64,000 nt of DNA from Pseudarthrobacter siccitolerans (GCF_030823375.1 NZ_JAUSXB010000001.1:434001-498000), one strand, 5' to 3'. Positions 26,153 to 35,508 are shown, counted from the stretch's first letter. Notes: generated by a model not told the origin, from the letters alone. A program made the numbers and translations.

Positions 26153-26158
26153 TAGGCT
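26153..26158 (+). promoter_or_regulatory. -10 box, leaderless helicase gene
   Basis: TAGGCT in the 20-nt gap after tatC, 6 nt before the ATG at 26165. Confidence 0.55.
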
Positions 26159-26164
26159 TGGTGT

Positions 26165-29113
26165 ATGTCCTCCAATACCGGGCCGTTCTCCACTGGTCCT
26201 TTCTCCGCCGGACCCAGCGATCCCGAGGAGCTTTCTCCCGCCGAGAGATACCGCGCCAGTGCCGAGAGAAGGGCAGAAGCAGCCACCTACCTGGGCTCCT
26301 TCATCCGGACCCTGGACTTTGAACTGGATGATTTCCAGCGGCAGGCGTGCAAATCCCTGCAGGAGGGCAGGGGAGTCCTGGTGGCGGCACCCACTGGGGC
26401 CGGCAAAACCATTGTGGGCGAGTTCGCCATCTACCTCGCGCTTCAGCGTGGCCTCAAGGCCTTTTACACCACCCCCATCAAGGCACTCAGCAACCAGAAA
26501 TTCACAGAACTCACCGAGAAGTACGGTGCCGCGAAGGTAGGCCTGCTGACCGGGGACACCAGCATTAACGGCGACGCCCCGGTAGTGGTGATGACCACCG
26601 AAGTCCTGCGCAACATGCTCTACGCCGATTCCGCCACCCTGGATGACCTCGGCTATGTGGTGATGGACGAGGTGCACTACCTGGCAGACCGCTTCCGCGG
26701 CGCCGTCTGGGAGGAAGTGATCATCCACCTCCCCAGCGAAGTGCAGGTGGCTTCACTCAGTGCCACCGTGTCGAACGCCGAGGAATTCGGCGCCTGGCTG
26801 GATACGGTCCGTGGCGACACGGACATCATTGTTTCCGAGCACCGGCCGGTGCCGCTGTGGCAGCACGTTATGGTGGGCCGGCAGATCATGGACCTTTTTG
26901 CAGGGGAAACCACTTTCGACGAGATCGCTCCGCCCGTCGACGCCGGGCCGGGCGAAGCGCCGGCCAGGGACAGCAGGGACGGCAACGCCGCGGGGCGCGG
27001 TTTCGATGTGAACCCTGACCTCCTGACTGTGGCGAGAAGCGAAAGCATGCAGAGTTTCCGGCTGAGGTCCGCTCCCGGCGGGCCCGGTGGCCGGGGACAG
27101 CGGGGCCGGCGCGGGAACGATCGCCCCGGCCGCGGCGGTGACGAACGGGGCGTGCGTCCGGCCGGCCGGCCACAGGTGATCGCCAGCCTCGACAAGATGG
27201 ACCTCCTGCCCGCCATCACCTTCATCTTTTCCCGGGCCGGGTGTGACGCCGCCGTTGCCCAATGCGTCGGCTCGGGCCTGTGGCTCACCACTGAGAAAGA
27301 GCAGCGGATCATCGCCCAGCGCGTTGACGAGGCGGGCCACGACATCCCGCCGGACGACCTGGACGTGCTGGGTTTCTGGACCTGGCGTGACGGGCTGCTC
27401 CGCGGTTTCGCCGCCCACCACGCCGGCATGCTGCCCACTTTCAAGGAAGTGGTGGAAAAACTCTTTGCGGACGGATTCGTCAAGGCTGTCTTCGCCACCG
27501 AAACCCTGGCCCTTGGCGTTAACATGCCGGCACGTTCCGTGGTGCTGGAGAAGCTGGACAAGTTCAACGGTGAAGCGCACGTGGACATCACCGCGGGGGA
27601 GTACACCCAGCTGACCGGCCGGGCCGGTCGGCGCGGCATCGACGTCGAAGGCCACGCCGTGGTGCTCTGGCAGCCGGGTACGGACCCGACGGCGGTCGCT
27701 GGCCTCGCGTCCCGGCGCACGTACCCGCTGAACTCCAGCTTCCGGCCCACGTACAACATGAGCATCAACCTCCTGGCCCAGTTCGGCCGGGCCAGGGCCC
27801 GCGAAATCCTGGAATCCTCCTTTGCCCAGTTCCAGGCGGACCGTTCCGTGGTGGGCCTGGCAAAGCAGGTCCGCAGCAGGGAGGAATCGCTGGCCGGCTA
27901 CGCCAAGTCGATGACCTGCCACCTCGGGGACTTCACGGAATACGCGCGGTTGCGCCGTGAATTGTCCGACGCCGAAAATGTGACCTCGCGGACCAAGTCA
28001 CGGGCCCGCAAGTCGCTCAACGATGATTCGCTGGCCCGTTTGCTTCCCGGCGACGTAGTCAATGTGCCGGGCGGAAGAGCGCCTGGACCGGCGGTTGTGC
28101 TTAGTTCGGACCACAGCAGCCGGGAGCCCCGGCCTGCTGTGCTGACGCTTGACAACCAGCTGCGCCGGATCGGGAACGATGACCTGGAAGGTCCCATCAC
28201 CCCGATTACGCGCATCCGCATTCCCAAGTCCTTCAACGCGAAAGTCCCCAAGTCACGGCGGGACCTGGCCTCCTCCGTGCGGAACGCGCTGCGGGAGAAC
28301 CGTCCTCCTGCCCCCGGCAACAACCGCAACAATGATTTCGGCCTCGCAACTGCCCTGCCTAACCAGGAAAAGCGCATCGCGGACCTCCGCCGTGCCCTCC
28401 GTGCGCACCCCTGCCACGGGTGCAGCGAACGGGAAGACCACGCCCGCTGGTCCGAACGCTGGTGGAAGCTCCGGCGCGAAACCGATGGGCTGGTCCGGCA
28501 GATCCAGGGCCGCACCAACACCATCGCCAAGACATTTGACCGCGTCTGTGATGTCTTGTCCTCCTACGGTTACCTTGAACCCGCCGGTGACGGCCGGCTG
28601 CTCATCAGCCCCGACGGCCAGCGGCTGCGCCGGATCTACGGCGAAAAGGACCTGCTGATCTCCCAGTCCCTGCGGCTGGGCGCCTTTGATGACCTGGATG
28701 CAGCGGAAGTCGCTGCCCTTGCCAGCGTCCTGGTCTACCAGGCCAAGCGCGAAGACCGGGGACTCCGCCTGCGGATGCCCAGCATCTCCCTGGAAACCTC
28801 CGTGGACATCGTGGTCAAGGAGTGGTCGGCACTGGAGGACGTGGAAGAGGAAAACAAGCTGCCGCTGACCGGCGAACCCGAGCTGGGCCTCGTGTGGCCA
28901 CTCTACAAATGGGCCCGTGGCCGGCACCTGCAGGACGTCCTGAGCGGCACGGACCTTGCCGCAGGGGATTTTGTCCGGTGGGTGAAGCAGGTGGTTGACC
29001 TGCTGGACCAGCTTGCCAAAATTCCCGGCCTTGATCCCCGCCTTGCGCGCCTGTGCTCGGATGCCATCTCACTGATCCGCCGCGGCGTCGTGGCCTATTC
29101 CTCCGTCCTCTGA
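26165..29113 (+). CDS. helY: DExH-box RNA/DNA helicase, Ski2/Mtr4-like (HelY)
   Basis: 982-residue superfamily 2 helicase. Motif I AAPTGAGKTIVGEFA, Ia TTPIKALSNQKF, motif II DEVHYL, motif III SLSATVSN, motif IV-VI region FIFSRAGCDAA, FATETLALGVNMPARSVVLE, QLTGRAGRRGID. A Gly/Arg-rich insert (about 300-330, with RGQRGRRGNDRPGRGGD) splits the two RecA domains. The C-terminal half has the Mtr4/Ski2-type helical DSHCT domain. It follows tatC as in Mycobacterium (Rv2092c). Likely role in RNA turnover or repair; substrate not established. Confidence 0.92.
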   Translation: MSSNTGPFSTGPFSAGPSDPEELSPAERYRASAERRAEAATYLGSFIRTLDFELDDFQRQACKSLQEGRGVLVAAPTGAGKTIVGEFAIYLALQRGLKAFYTTPIKALSNQKFTELTEKYGAAKVGLLTGDTSINGDAPVVVMTTEVLRNMLYADSATLDDLGYVVMDEVHYLADRFRGAVWEEVIIHLPSEVQVASLSATVSNAEEFGAWLDTVRGDTDIIVSEHRPVPLWQHVMVGRQIMDLFAGETTFDEIAPPVDAGPGEAPARDSRDGNAAGRGFDVNPDLLTVARSESMQSFRLRSAPGGPGGRGQRGRRGNDRPGRGGDERGVRPAGRPQVIASLDKMDLLPAITFIFSRAGCDAAVAQCVGSGLWLTTEKEQRIIAQRVDEAGHDIPPDDLDVLGFWTWRDGLLRGFAAHHAGMLPTFKEVVEKLFADGFVKAVFATETLALGVNMPARSVVLEKLDKFNGEAHVDITAGEYTQLTGRAGRRGIDVEGHAVVLWQPGTDPTAVAGLASRRTYPLNSSFRPTYNMSINLLAQFGRARAREILESSFAQFQADRSVVGLAKQVRSREESLAGYAKSMTCHLGDFTEYARLRRELSDAENVTSRTKSRARKSLNDDSLARLLPGDVVNVPGGRAPGPAVVLSSDHSSREPRPAVLTLDNQLRRIGNDDLEGPITPITRIRIPKSFNAKVPKSRRDLASSVRNALRENRPPAPGNNRNNDFGLATALPNQEKRIADLRRALRAHPCHGCSEREDHARWSERWWKLRRETDGLVRQIQGRTNTIAKTFDRVCDVLSSYGYLEPAGDGRLLISPDGQRLRRIYGEKDLLISQSLRLGAFDDLDAAEVAALASVLVYQAKREDRGLRLRMPSISLETSVDIVVKEWSALEDVEEENKLPLTGEPELGLVWPLYKWARGRHLQDVLSGTDLAAGDFVRWVKQVVDLLDQLAKIPGLDPRLARLCSDAISLIRRGVVAYSSVL

Positions 29114-29164
29114 CACCCCTGCCGGCTGCCCGCCGGCCGCCCAATCCCAGGAGTTTGCCTACCC

Positions 29165-30820
29165 ATGCCCAGCGCGAAATCATCGCCCGAGTCCCGCCCC
29201 AGCCCCGTGCTCTACCGCAACGGATCCGTCTACACGGCAGCAGACCCCTTTGCCACCGCAATGCTGGTGGACGGGGACACTGTGGCTTGGGTGGGGTCCG
29301 AACAGGCCGCTTCATCCATCGCCGACAGTTCCATGGAGATCATCGACCTCCGCGGCGCCCTGGTTGCGCCCGGCTTCGTCGACTCCCACGCCCACCTGAC
29401 AGAAACCGGCATGGCCCTGGATTCCCTGGCGATGGAGCGCGTTTCGTCGGCCAGGGAGCTCCTGGACGCTGTGGCCGCAGCCCCCGGCGACGGCCCGATC
29501 CTCGGTCATGGCTGGGACGAAACCACCTGGGCTGACGCGGCCCTTCCCAGTGCGGAGGAACTGGAACGGGCTTCCGGCGGCCGGCCTGTCTATCTGTCCC
29601 GGATTGATGTGCACTCCGCGCTGGTTTCACCGTCGCTGGCCGGCGCTGCCGCTCTTCGCGGCCTTGAGGGTTACGACGGCGGCGCTCGGGTCAATCGGGC
29701 CGCTCACGCAGCTGCCCGGCAGGCAACGCGCAGGCTCCCCGATGAGGTGCTCCGCCGCCACCAGCAGCGTGCGCTGGCCGAGGCAGCGTCCCACGGCTAT
29801 GTGGCACTGGTGGAGATGGGCGCTCCGCACATCGGTGGGGCCGAGGACCTCCGCGTGGTGCGAACCTGGAATGACGGCGCCGGGGAGGGCATCCCCACGC
29901 CCGAAGTACTGCCGTACTGGGGCGAGCTGGCATCATCCGAAGAACACGTCCGCAGCATCCTTGGCCAGGTGGGCCCCGGTGTCCGCGGCCTCGCGGGAGA
30001 CCTCAACATCGATGGCTCCATCGGGTCGCGGACGGCAGCCCTGAGGTCCGGCTACAGCGACGCCCCGAATGAAACCGGCAGCCTGTACCTGAGCCTGGAG
30101 GAGGCCGCAGCCCATCTGGCCGCGTGCTCGCTGGCCGGCATCCAGGGCGGCTTCCACATTATTGGCGATGCCGGGCTGGACGCGGCCCTCCAGGCTTTGG
30201 AGCTTGCGGCTGCCGACGTGGGGGAGCAGCGGGTCAGGGCTGCCGGCCACCGCTTTGAACATGTGGAAATGGTGGATGCCGCGGCGGTGGAAACCCTTGC
30301 CCGCTACTCCGTCACCGTCAGTGCCCAGCCTGCTTTTGATGCTGCCTGGGGTGGTGCCGGCGGACTCTACGAAAAGCGGTTGGGGGAGCGGAGCAAAGCC
30401 ATGAACCCCTTCGCGAGCCTGTACTCGGCAGGAGTTCCTGTCTGCTTTGGCAGTGACAGCCCTGTGACGCCCTTGCGGCCCTGGTCCAGCGTCCGGGCGT
30501 GCCTGGAGCACCACAACGAGGCGGAACGGATCTCGGCACGGGCGGCGTTCCTGGGACACACCCGGGCAGGATGGCGGGCAGCCCGGTACCCCAACCCCAT
30601 GGCGGGGCAGCTGGTGCCCGGGGCCCCTGCCAGCTTCGCTGTCTGGGAGGTTGAGGAACTGATGGTGCAGGTGGCGGACGGACGGGTCCAGTCCTGGAGC
30701 ACCGATCCGAGGGCCCGCACGCCCCTGCTGCCCGCGCTGGACACCGGCGCGGACCCGGTATGCCTGCAGACCGTGCGGGACGGCCTGGAGCTGTTTGCGG
30801 CGCCTGCCCTGCGTTCCTGA
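29165..30820 (+). CDS. Amidohydrolase family protein (YtcJ-like)
   Basis: 551-residue metal-dependent hydrolase of the amidohydrolase_3/YtcJ type. HAHLTE (metal HxH) follows the ALVAPGFVDS strand. Other blocks: GHGWDETTW, DLNIDGSIGSRTAALR, FHIIGDAGLDAAL, HRFEHVEMVD and the final metal Asp in CFGSDSPVTPLRPW. Such enzymes cleave amide or related bonds in small molecules; substrate not predictable. ATG preceded by AGGAG. It lies 50 nt after helY on the same strand and ends before the ppm1 promoter. Confidence 0.88.
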   Translation: MPSAKSSPESRPSPVLYRNGSVYTAADPFATAMLVDGDTVAWVGSEQAASSIADSSMEIIDLRGALVAPGFVDSHAHLTETGMALDSLAMERVSSARELLDAVAAAPGDGPILGHGWDETTWADAALPSAEELERASGGRPVYLSRIDVHSALVSPSLAGAAALRGLEGYDGGARVNRAAHAAARQATRRLPDEVLRRHQQRALAEAASHGYVALVEMGAPHIGGAEDLRVVRTWNDGAGEGIPTPEVLPYWGELASSEEHVRSILGQVGPGVRGLAGDLNIDGSIGSRTAALRSGYSDAPNETGSLYLSLEEAAAHLAACSLAGIQGGFHIIGDAGLDAALQALELAAADVGEQRVRAAGHRFEHVEMVDAAAVETLARYSVTVSAQPAFDAAWGGAGGLYEKRLGERSKAMNPFASLYSAGVPVCFGSDSPVTPLRPWSSVRACLEHHNEAERISARAAFLGHTRAGWRAARYPNPMAGQLVPGAPASFAVWEVEELMVQVADGRVQSWSTDPRARTPLLPALDTGADPVCLQTVRDGLELFAAPALRS

Positions 30821-30838
30821 CCCCCTTACCCGGCGCCC

Positions 30839-30844
30839 TATAAT
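30839..30844 (+). promoter_or_regulatory. -10 box upstream of polyprenol-mannose synthase
   Basis: Consensus TATAAT, 68 nt before the GTG at 30913. A CCTGAC 17 nt upstream may be the -35 element. Confidence 0.55.
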
Positions 30845-30912
30845 GGGTAGCTGCGCCCGCTGGCCGTTTTGGCCTGCGTGTGCACCGACTGCTCCCACCA
30901 GGAAGGCTCTCT

Positions 30913-31656
30913 GTGCGCGTCCTTACGATCATCCCTACCTACAACGAGCTGGAATCGCTGCCGATCACGCTGCAGCGGCTCCGCGCAGCAGTGCCAGCCT
31001 CGGACGTGCTGGTAGTGGATGACAACAGCCCCGACGGCACGGGCAAGCTCGCTGACGGAATCGCCGCCGAGGACTCCCAGGTCCACGTCCTGCACCGCAA
31101 AGGCAAGGAAGGCTTGGGCGCCGCCTACATCGCCGGCTTCAAGTGGGGCCTGGACGCCGGATACGACGTGCTGGTGGAGATGGACGCCGACGGTTCGCAC
31201 CAGCCTGAACAGCTTCCCCAGCTCCTCGAGGCCATTGACCAAGGCGCCGACCTTGCCATGGGTTCACGCTGGGTCCCCGGCGGCAGCGTGGTGAACTGGC
31301 CGCTGTACCGGCAGGCCATTTCACGGGTGGGCAGCACCTATGCCCGGCTGATGCTGGGCCTGAAGATCAAGGACGTCACCGGCGGCTACCGTGCCTTCCG
31401 CAGGACCACCCTGGAGAAGCTGAACCTGGACCAGGTGGACTCCGTGGGCTACGGCTTCCAGGTGGACCTCGCCTGGCGGGTGTCCCGGATGGGGCTGCGG
31501 ATCGAGGAACGCCCCATCACCTTCGTGGAGCGCGAACTCGGCGCCTCAAAAATGAGCGGCAACATTGTGGTGGAGGCTATGGTCAACGTCACGAAATGGG
31601 GCCTGCAGGCGCGCTGGAACACCCTCACCCGCAAAAAGGCGCCAGCCCGGCAGTAG
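30913..31656 (+). CDS. ppm1: Polyprenol monophosphomannose synthase (Ppm1/Dpm1-like GT2)
   Basis: GT-A family 2 glycosyltransferase that transfers mannose from GDP-mannose to polyprenyl phosphate, the donor for lipoglycan mannosylation and protein O-mannosylation. 247 residues. [43 protein letters not shown] (DxD site), [26 protein letters not shown] and [14 protein letters not shown]. There is no fused acyltransferase domain, unlike mycobacterial Ppm1. GTG 30913 has GGAAGG upstream; an in-frame ATG at 30880 adds nothing conserved. Confidence 0.93.
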   Translation: MRVLTIIPTYNELESLPITLQRLRAAVPASDVLVVDDNSPDGTGKLADGIAAEDSQVHVLHRKGKEGLGAAYIAGFKWGLDAGYDVLVEMDADGSHQPEQLPQLLEAIDQGADLAMGSRWVPGGSVVNWPLYRQAISRVGSTYARLMLGLKIKDVTGGYRAFRRTTLEKLNLDQVDSVGYGFQVDLAWRVSRMGLRIEERPITFVERELGASKMSGNIVVEAMVNVTKWGLQARWNTLTRKKAPARQ

Positions 31657-31677
31657 TTTCTTCAGTACTTAAACAGA

Positions 31678-31710
31678 TGGGCCGTCCCGCACGCTGTGCG
31701 GGACGGCCCA
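31678..31710. terminator. Bidirectional terminator between ppm1 and rbpA
   Basis: A perfect 15-bp GC-rich stem (TGGGCCGTCCCGCAC and complement) with a 3-nt loop, followed on the plus strand by TTGTTTTATT and preceded by an A-rich stretch that gives T residues on the minus strand. Confidence 0.9.
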
Positions 31711-31729
31711 TTGTTTTATTCAGGCTGTA

Positions 31730-32077
31730 TTACGCGGAGCGGCGTTCTCCGCGGCGTTCACGCAGGATGGTGAGGCGGTCCTCGAGGATCTGCTCCAGTT
31801 CCGGCAGGGAGCGGCGTTCCAGCAGCATGTCCCAGTGGGTGCGGACTGCTTTATCGTTGCTGGTGTCCGGGCGTTCGCCGTCAACCAGGAGCGCTTCTTT
31901 GCCGGTCTTGGAAACCCATACCGGAGGAATCTCCGCTTCGGAGGAGAAGGTGACAAAGACCTGCTCGCCGTCTTCGCACCGGTACTCGACGCGCTGGCGC
32001 GGAGCCGGCTCGACTCCGGACTCGGTCTCCATGCTCTGCGCGCCAAGGCGCATGCCCCGCAGGCTGCGATCGCTCAT
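31730..32077 (-). CDS. rbpA: RNA polymerase-binding protein RbpA
   Basis: Actinobacterial transcription factor that binds RNA polymerase and group 1/2 sigma factors and stabilises the open complex. 115 residues: basic N-terminal tail (SDRSLRGMRLG), the core domain with YRCEDGEQVFVTFSSEAEIPPVWV, basic linker, and the C-terminal sigma-interacting helix pair (TSNDKAVRTHWDMLLERRSLPELEQIL). ATG preceded by GAGGGAG. A SigR-type promoter lies about 100 nt upstream, matching the disulphide-stress control known in Streptomyces. Confidence 0.96.
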   Translation of the reverse strand: MSDRSLRGMRLGAQSMETESGVEPAPRQRVEYRCEDGEQVFVTFSSEAEIPPVWVSKTGKEALLVDGERPDTSNDKAVRTHWDMLLERRSLPELEQILEDRLTILRERRGERRSA

Positions 32078-32176
32078 GATTTCTCCCTCTGGTCGGTTCG
32101 CGGTGTAGAACCCGCGTTAGCCGGCGGCGCAAGCGTCTCCGGACTACTCTGTGCACTGTGCTGCATCTTTAGATTC

Positions 32177-32202
32177 AACGCATTGCGAAGCTTGGTTGTT
32201 CC
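32177..32202 (-). promoter_or_regulatory. Putative SigR/SigH-type promoter of rbpA
   Basis: On the minus strand GGAAC (32202-32198), 18 nt, then GTT (32179-32177) and GAAT. This matches the GGAAT-N18/19-GTT consensus of the thiol-stress ECF sigma factors. The expected start is near 32170, giving a leader of about 90 nt. Confidence 0.6.
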
Positions 32203-32267
32203 AGCGGATCTACTCCTGCCAGACAGATACCCAATTATACGCGCGGCATGCCATGTCGGCCAAAATG

Positions 32268-32298
32268 GAAGGGATCCGCAGCAGCTGCGGATCCCTTC
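32268..32298 (-). terminator. Terminator of the NfeD-SPFH operon
   Basis: A perfect 14-bp stem GAAGGGATCCGCAG with a 3-nt loop, 25 nt beyond the SPFH gene stop. CATTTTGG follows on the minus strand. Confidence 0.85.
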
Positions 32299-32322
32299 GG
32301 TAGCTTTGGCCGGGTCCCGGGG

Positions 32323-33267
32323 TCAGGGCTCGGAAGGCTTGGCGCCCACCTCGTCGAACAGCCCTGCAACGCCGGTCCCGGTGGTGGTTCCGCCCAAGGC
32401 ACTGCCGATGCCCTTGAGGGCTTCGCCGACTTCGCTGGGGATAATCCACAGCTTGTTGGAGGAGCCTTCCGCGAGCTTGGGAAGCGTCTGCAGGTATTGG
32501 TACGCCAGCAGTTTCTGGTCCGGGTTGCCCTTGTGGATGGCGTCAAAGACCTTCTGGATGGCCTGCGCCTCACCGTCTGCACGGAGGATGGCGGCCTTGG
32601 CATCGCCTTCCGCCGCCAGGATGGACGCCTGCCGCTGGCCCTCAGCGGTCAGGATGGCGGACTGCTTGGTGCCTTCGGCGGTCAGGATGGCGGCACGCCG
32701 GTCCCGCTCTGCCCGCATCTGCTTCTCCATGGAGTCCTGGATGGAGTGCGGCGGGTCGATGGCCTTGAGCTCCACGCGTGAAACGCGGATACCCCAGCGG
32801 CCGGTTGCCTCATCCAGCACACCGCGCAGCTGGCCGTTGATCTGGTCGCGGGAGGTGAGTGCCTCCTCCAGGTTCAGGCCGCCCACCACGTTGCGCAGGG
32901 TGGTGGTGGTCAGCTGCTCCACTGCTTGGATGTAGTTGGCGATCTCGTAGGTGGCAGCCCGTGGATCCGTGACCTGGAAGTAGACCACGGTGTCGATGGA
33001 GACCACCAGGTTGTCTTCGGTGATAACCGGCTGCGGAGGGAAGGACACCACCTGTTCGCGGAGGTCCAGCAGCGGCAGGAGCCGGTCCACAAACGGAATC
33101 AGGATGGTAAGTCCCGGGTTGAGCGTCCGCTGGTACTTGCCCAGCCGTTCCACGACGCCGGCGCGCGCTTGCGGAATGATCCGCACCGAACGGACCAAAA
33201 CAATAATCACGAACACGATCAGGACTACCAGTACTATCGCCAATGCAGTTCCTCCGGCGTTATCCAT
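32323..33267 (-). CDS. SPFH/Band 7 membrane protein (stomatin/QmcA-like)
   Basis: 314 residues: one N-terminal membrane helix (AIVLVVLIVFVIIVLVRSV), the SPFH domain (VVERLGKYQRTLNPGLTILIPFVD, then DPRAATYEIANYIQAVEQL), and a long coiled-coil with Ala/Glu repeats (AAILTAEGTKQSAILTAEGQ, RQASILAAEGDAKAAILRADGEA). Such proteins form membrane-bound oligomeric cages that organise proteases or lipids. The upstream NfeD gene (24 nt away) is the classical genomic partner of this family, supporting joint function. Confidence 0.93.
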   Translation of the reverse strand: MDNAGGTALAIVLVVLIVFVIIVLVRSVRIIPQARAGVVERLGKYQRTLNPGLTILIPFVDRLLPLLDLREQVVSFPPQPVITEDNLVVSIDTVVYFQVTDPRAATYEIANYIQAVEQLTTTTLRNVVGGLNLEEALTSRDQINGQLRGVLDEATGRWGIRVSRVELKAIDPPHSIQDSMEKQMRAERDRRAAILTAEGTKQSAILTAEGQRQASILAAEGDAKAAILRADGEAQAIQKVFDAIHKGNPDQKLLAYQYLQTLPKLAEGSSNKLWIIPSEVGEALKGIGSALGGTTTGTGVAGLFDEVGAKPSEP

Positions 33268-33290
33268 ACATCTCCTTGTTCCCCAATTGA

Positions 33291-33764
33291 TCAGGCTGTA
33301 TCAGGACTGGTCGCCGCTTGGGGCAGGGCGGACACCACTGCCGTTGCCCCTTCGATCGCGGAAACCACAACTCTTTGTCCGGCAGGAAGGACGCCGCCGG
33401 CAGAACGGGCAGTCCAGATGTCACCGCCGATTTTGACCAGGCCGCCGTCGGAGGACACGGGCTCCATCACCAGGGCCTGTTCACCGATCAGCCGGTCCAC
33501 GTTGGTGCGCTGGTCCGACGGGCCCTTCTTCAGGTGGGCGAGGGCCACGGGCCGGACGAAGGCGATCATCAGCAGTGACACCACGCAGAAGACCACGATC
33601 TGAAGCCAGAGGTCTGCGCCCGCGAAGTCGGCCACCAGTGCGGCCAGGGTTCCCCCGCCGAGCATGATAAAAAAGAGGTCAAGCGTGATCATCTCGATCA
33701 CTGCAAATGCCAGGAAAGCCGTGAGCCACAGCGCCCACCAGTTTTCCCCAAGCCATTCGAACAA
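33291..33764 (-). CDS. NfeD-like membrane protein
   Basis: 157 residues. Three or so hydrophobic segments (ALWLTAFLAFAVIEMITLDLF, FIMLGGGTLAALVADF, LQIVVFCVVSLLMIAFV) precede a C-terminal OB-fold domain (about 85-145: LIGEQALVMEPVSSDGGLVKIGG, IWTARSAGG, GQRVVVSAIEGATAVV). No protease domain, so this is the short NfeD1b type that pairs with SPFH proteins. First gene of a two-gene operon with the SPFH protein downstream. Confidence 0.9.
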   Translation of the reverse strand: MFEWLGENWWALWLTAFLAFAVIEMITLDLFFIMLGGGTLAALVADFAGADLWLQIVVFCVVSLLMIAFVRPVALAHLKKGPSDQRTNVDRLIGEQALVMEPVSSDGGLVKIGGDIWTARSAGGVLPAGQRVVVSAIEGATAVVSALPQAATSPDTA

Positions 33765-33889
33765 GTTCTCCCCCTTTGCTACGGGGGGCCGCGGAAGCGC
33801 ACCCGCCAGTAACTGTGCTTCAATCTTAGTGCGGCCCGTTCAACTGTGGGCTGGCTCATACGGGCAGCGGCCGGATAGTGGCCAACTCG

Positions 33890-34768
33890 TTACGCGGCGG
33901 CGCGTTTCCCGGGCCGGAAGACCATGATCTGGAACTTCGCTTCCGTCAAAAGCGGCTCGGGCAGCACCTCAAGCCGGGTAGAAACGGCGTCGCGGTCCAG
34001 GTGGTGTCCAGCCGGTCCCATAAAGGCCAGGGCGGCTGCCTCCGGGCGGGTCAGCCTCAAGGGGATGTCGACGGCGGAGGTCGTTTCGGCGTCGAAATAC
34101 CCGCCCATTGCTTCCGCGAGCCGCGCTTCCTTGCCTTCCTCGATGCCCAGCATGCCGGTGACTGCGGCAAGGGAGGCCAAATGTCCACTCCGGGGCGTGA
34201 CCACCACCAGCCGCCCGGACGGCCGGAGCACACGGGCGAATTCCGGGACGTTGCGCGGGGCGAAGATGACGGTGACGGCATCCACCGAGTCGTCCGCAAG
34301 GGGTAAGGGCTGCCAGATGTCACAGACCAGGTTCAGGGCCTCGGGATTAAGCCGAGCGGCACGGCGGAGCGCGAACTTTGAGATGTCCAGGCCAAGGGCA
34401 GAGACCTTCCGGTCCCGGCCTGCCGCAGCGTCGAGCAGCACCCGCAGATAGTGGCCGGTACCCGTGCCCGAGTCCAGCACGGCCGCGCGGTCTTCCGGGA
34501 GGAAGGGTACGACGGCGTCTGCCACCGCGTCTGCAAGGGGCCGGTAGTGGCCGTCCCCGAGAAAGTCGGAACGGGCCTGGACCATGGCGGACGAGTCGGC
34601 CTCGAAGGCCGTCCCCTTACCCACGAGCAGGTTGAAATACCCCTGCCGGGCTGCATCAAAGCTATGGCCCGAGGGGCAGGCGAGGCGGCTCTGGCCCGAA
34701 CCCGTTTCCAGAAGGTCCAGCGGATTCGAGCACACCGGGCACAGCAGCGGAAGGTCAGTGGAGGGCAT
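33890..34768 (-). CDS. RlmA-type 23S rRNA (guanine-N1)-methyltransferase
   Basis: 292 residues with an N-terminal zinc module (CPVCSNPLDLL ... LACPSGHSFD) followed by AARQGYFNLLVGKG, the hallmark of RlmA family enzymes, then a class I methyltransferase fold (VLDSGTGTGHYLRVLLD, VSALGLDISKFALRRAARL, DAVTVIFAPRNVPEFARVLRPSGRLVVVTP). RlmA methylates G745 or G748 in helix 35 of 23S rRNA; the G748 (TlrB) type can affect tylosin sensitivity. Sequence does not decide between them. ATG 34768 lies 7 nt after TAGGAT. Confidence 0.85.
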   Translation of the reverse strand: MPSTDLPLLCPVCSNPLDLLETGSGQSRLACPSGHSFDAARQGYFNLLVGKGTAFEADSSAMVQARSDFLGDGHYRPLADAVADAVVPFLPEDRAAVLDSGTGTGHYLRVLLDAAAGRDRKVSALGLDISKFALRRAARLNPEALNLVCDIWQPLPLADDSVDAVTVIFAPRNVPEFARVLRPSGRLVVVTPRSGHLASLAAVTGMLGIEEGKEARLAEAMGGYFDAETTSAVDIPLRLTRPEAAALAFMGPAGHHLDRDAVSTRLEVLPEPLLTEAKFQIMVFRPGKRAAA

Positions 34769-34775
34769 GGGAACC

Positions 34776-34781
34776 ATCCTA
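34776..34781 (-). promoter_or_regulatory. -10 box, leaderless rRNA methyltransferase gene
   Basis: TAGGAT on the minus strand, 7 nt before the ATG at 34768; it supports this start over the ATG at 34777. Confidence 0.45.
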
Positions 34782-34827
34782 GGGGTGTGCTGCCCGGTGT
34801 TCCCTAGCGGCGCCATGCAACGCAAGG

Positions 34828-35508
34828 TCAGGTGCGGCTGATGCCCGCCGGGCCGGCGTCGAACCCCAGCCCCTGCTGGGCCTTCCCGATGCCTGCTTCC
34901 GCCCAATGCGCCGCATATTCGGCGTTGCTGCTCAGTGACCGCAGCTGGGCCTTGTCCACGTAAAGCACACCGTTAAGGTGGTCCGTCTCATGCTGGACAA
35001 TGCGGGCCTGCCAGCCGGAGAACTCCCGTTGCGCGGCCACTCCGTCCGGCGTTTGGAAGTCGAGGCGGACTTCTTCGTGGCGGGCCACCACTGCCTGCAG
35101 GCCATTGAGGGAGAGACAGCCCTCATAGAACGAATCAAGCCTGGAGCCCAGCGGCGTATAGCGGGGGTTCACAATCGCGAGGAATTCCAGGGGGATGCGG
35201 TTCCGCAGGGCGGCAGCCTCGGGGTCGACGTCGAACTGATCCTCAAGGACCGCCAGCTGCAGCGGTATCCCGAGTTGGGGTGCTGCGAGGCCCACGCCGG
35301 GTGCCTCGTGCATCACGTCACGCATGAGGTTGATCAGCCGGGTCAGCAGCTCGCCGGACAGCTGGCCGTCAAACGCTGCCGCGCGCTGGCGGAGGGCCGG
35401 GTGGCCTGCCTGCACGATGGGCGGAAGGGTTCCGGCGGCGAGGATCCGCTCCACGGTTTCGCGGATTTCTTCGGCAGTGAGGTCGGTCGCGGGCGTGCTC
35501 TGGCTCAT
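34828..35508 (-). CDS. def: Peptide deformylase
   Basis: Removes the formyl group from the N-terminal Met of new proteins. 226 residues. All three metal/active-site motifs are present: GVGLAAPQLG (motif 1), EGCLS (motif 2, metal Cys), QHETDHLNG (motif 3, HExxH). The N-terminal extension and the C-terminal tail (LGFDAGPAGISRT) are longer than in short deformylases, consistent with the actinobacterial type. The ATG at 35508 (MSQSTPATDL) is chosen because TAGGCT lies 6 nt upstream; the longest ORF starts two codons earlier. Confidence 0.93.
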   Translation of the reverse strand: MSQSTPATDLTAEEIRETVERILAAGTLPPIVQAGHPALRQRAAAFDGQLSGELLTRLINLMRDVMHEAPGVGLAAPQLGIPLQLAVLEDQFDVDPEAAALRNRIPLEFLAIVNPRYTPLGSRLDSFYEGCLSLNGLQAVVARHEEVRLDFQTPDGVAAQREFSGWQARIVQHETDHLNGVLYVDKAQLRSLSSNAEYAAHWAEAGIGKAQQGLGFDAGPAGISRT

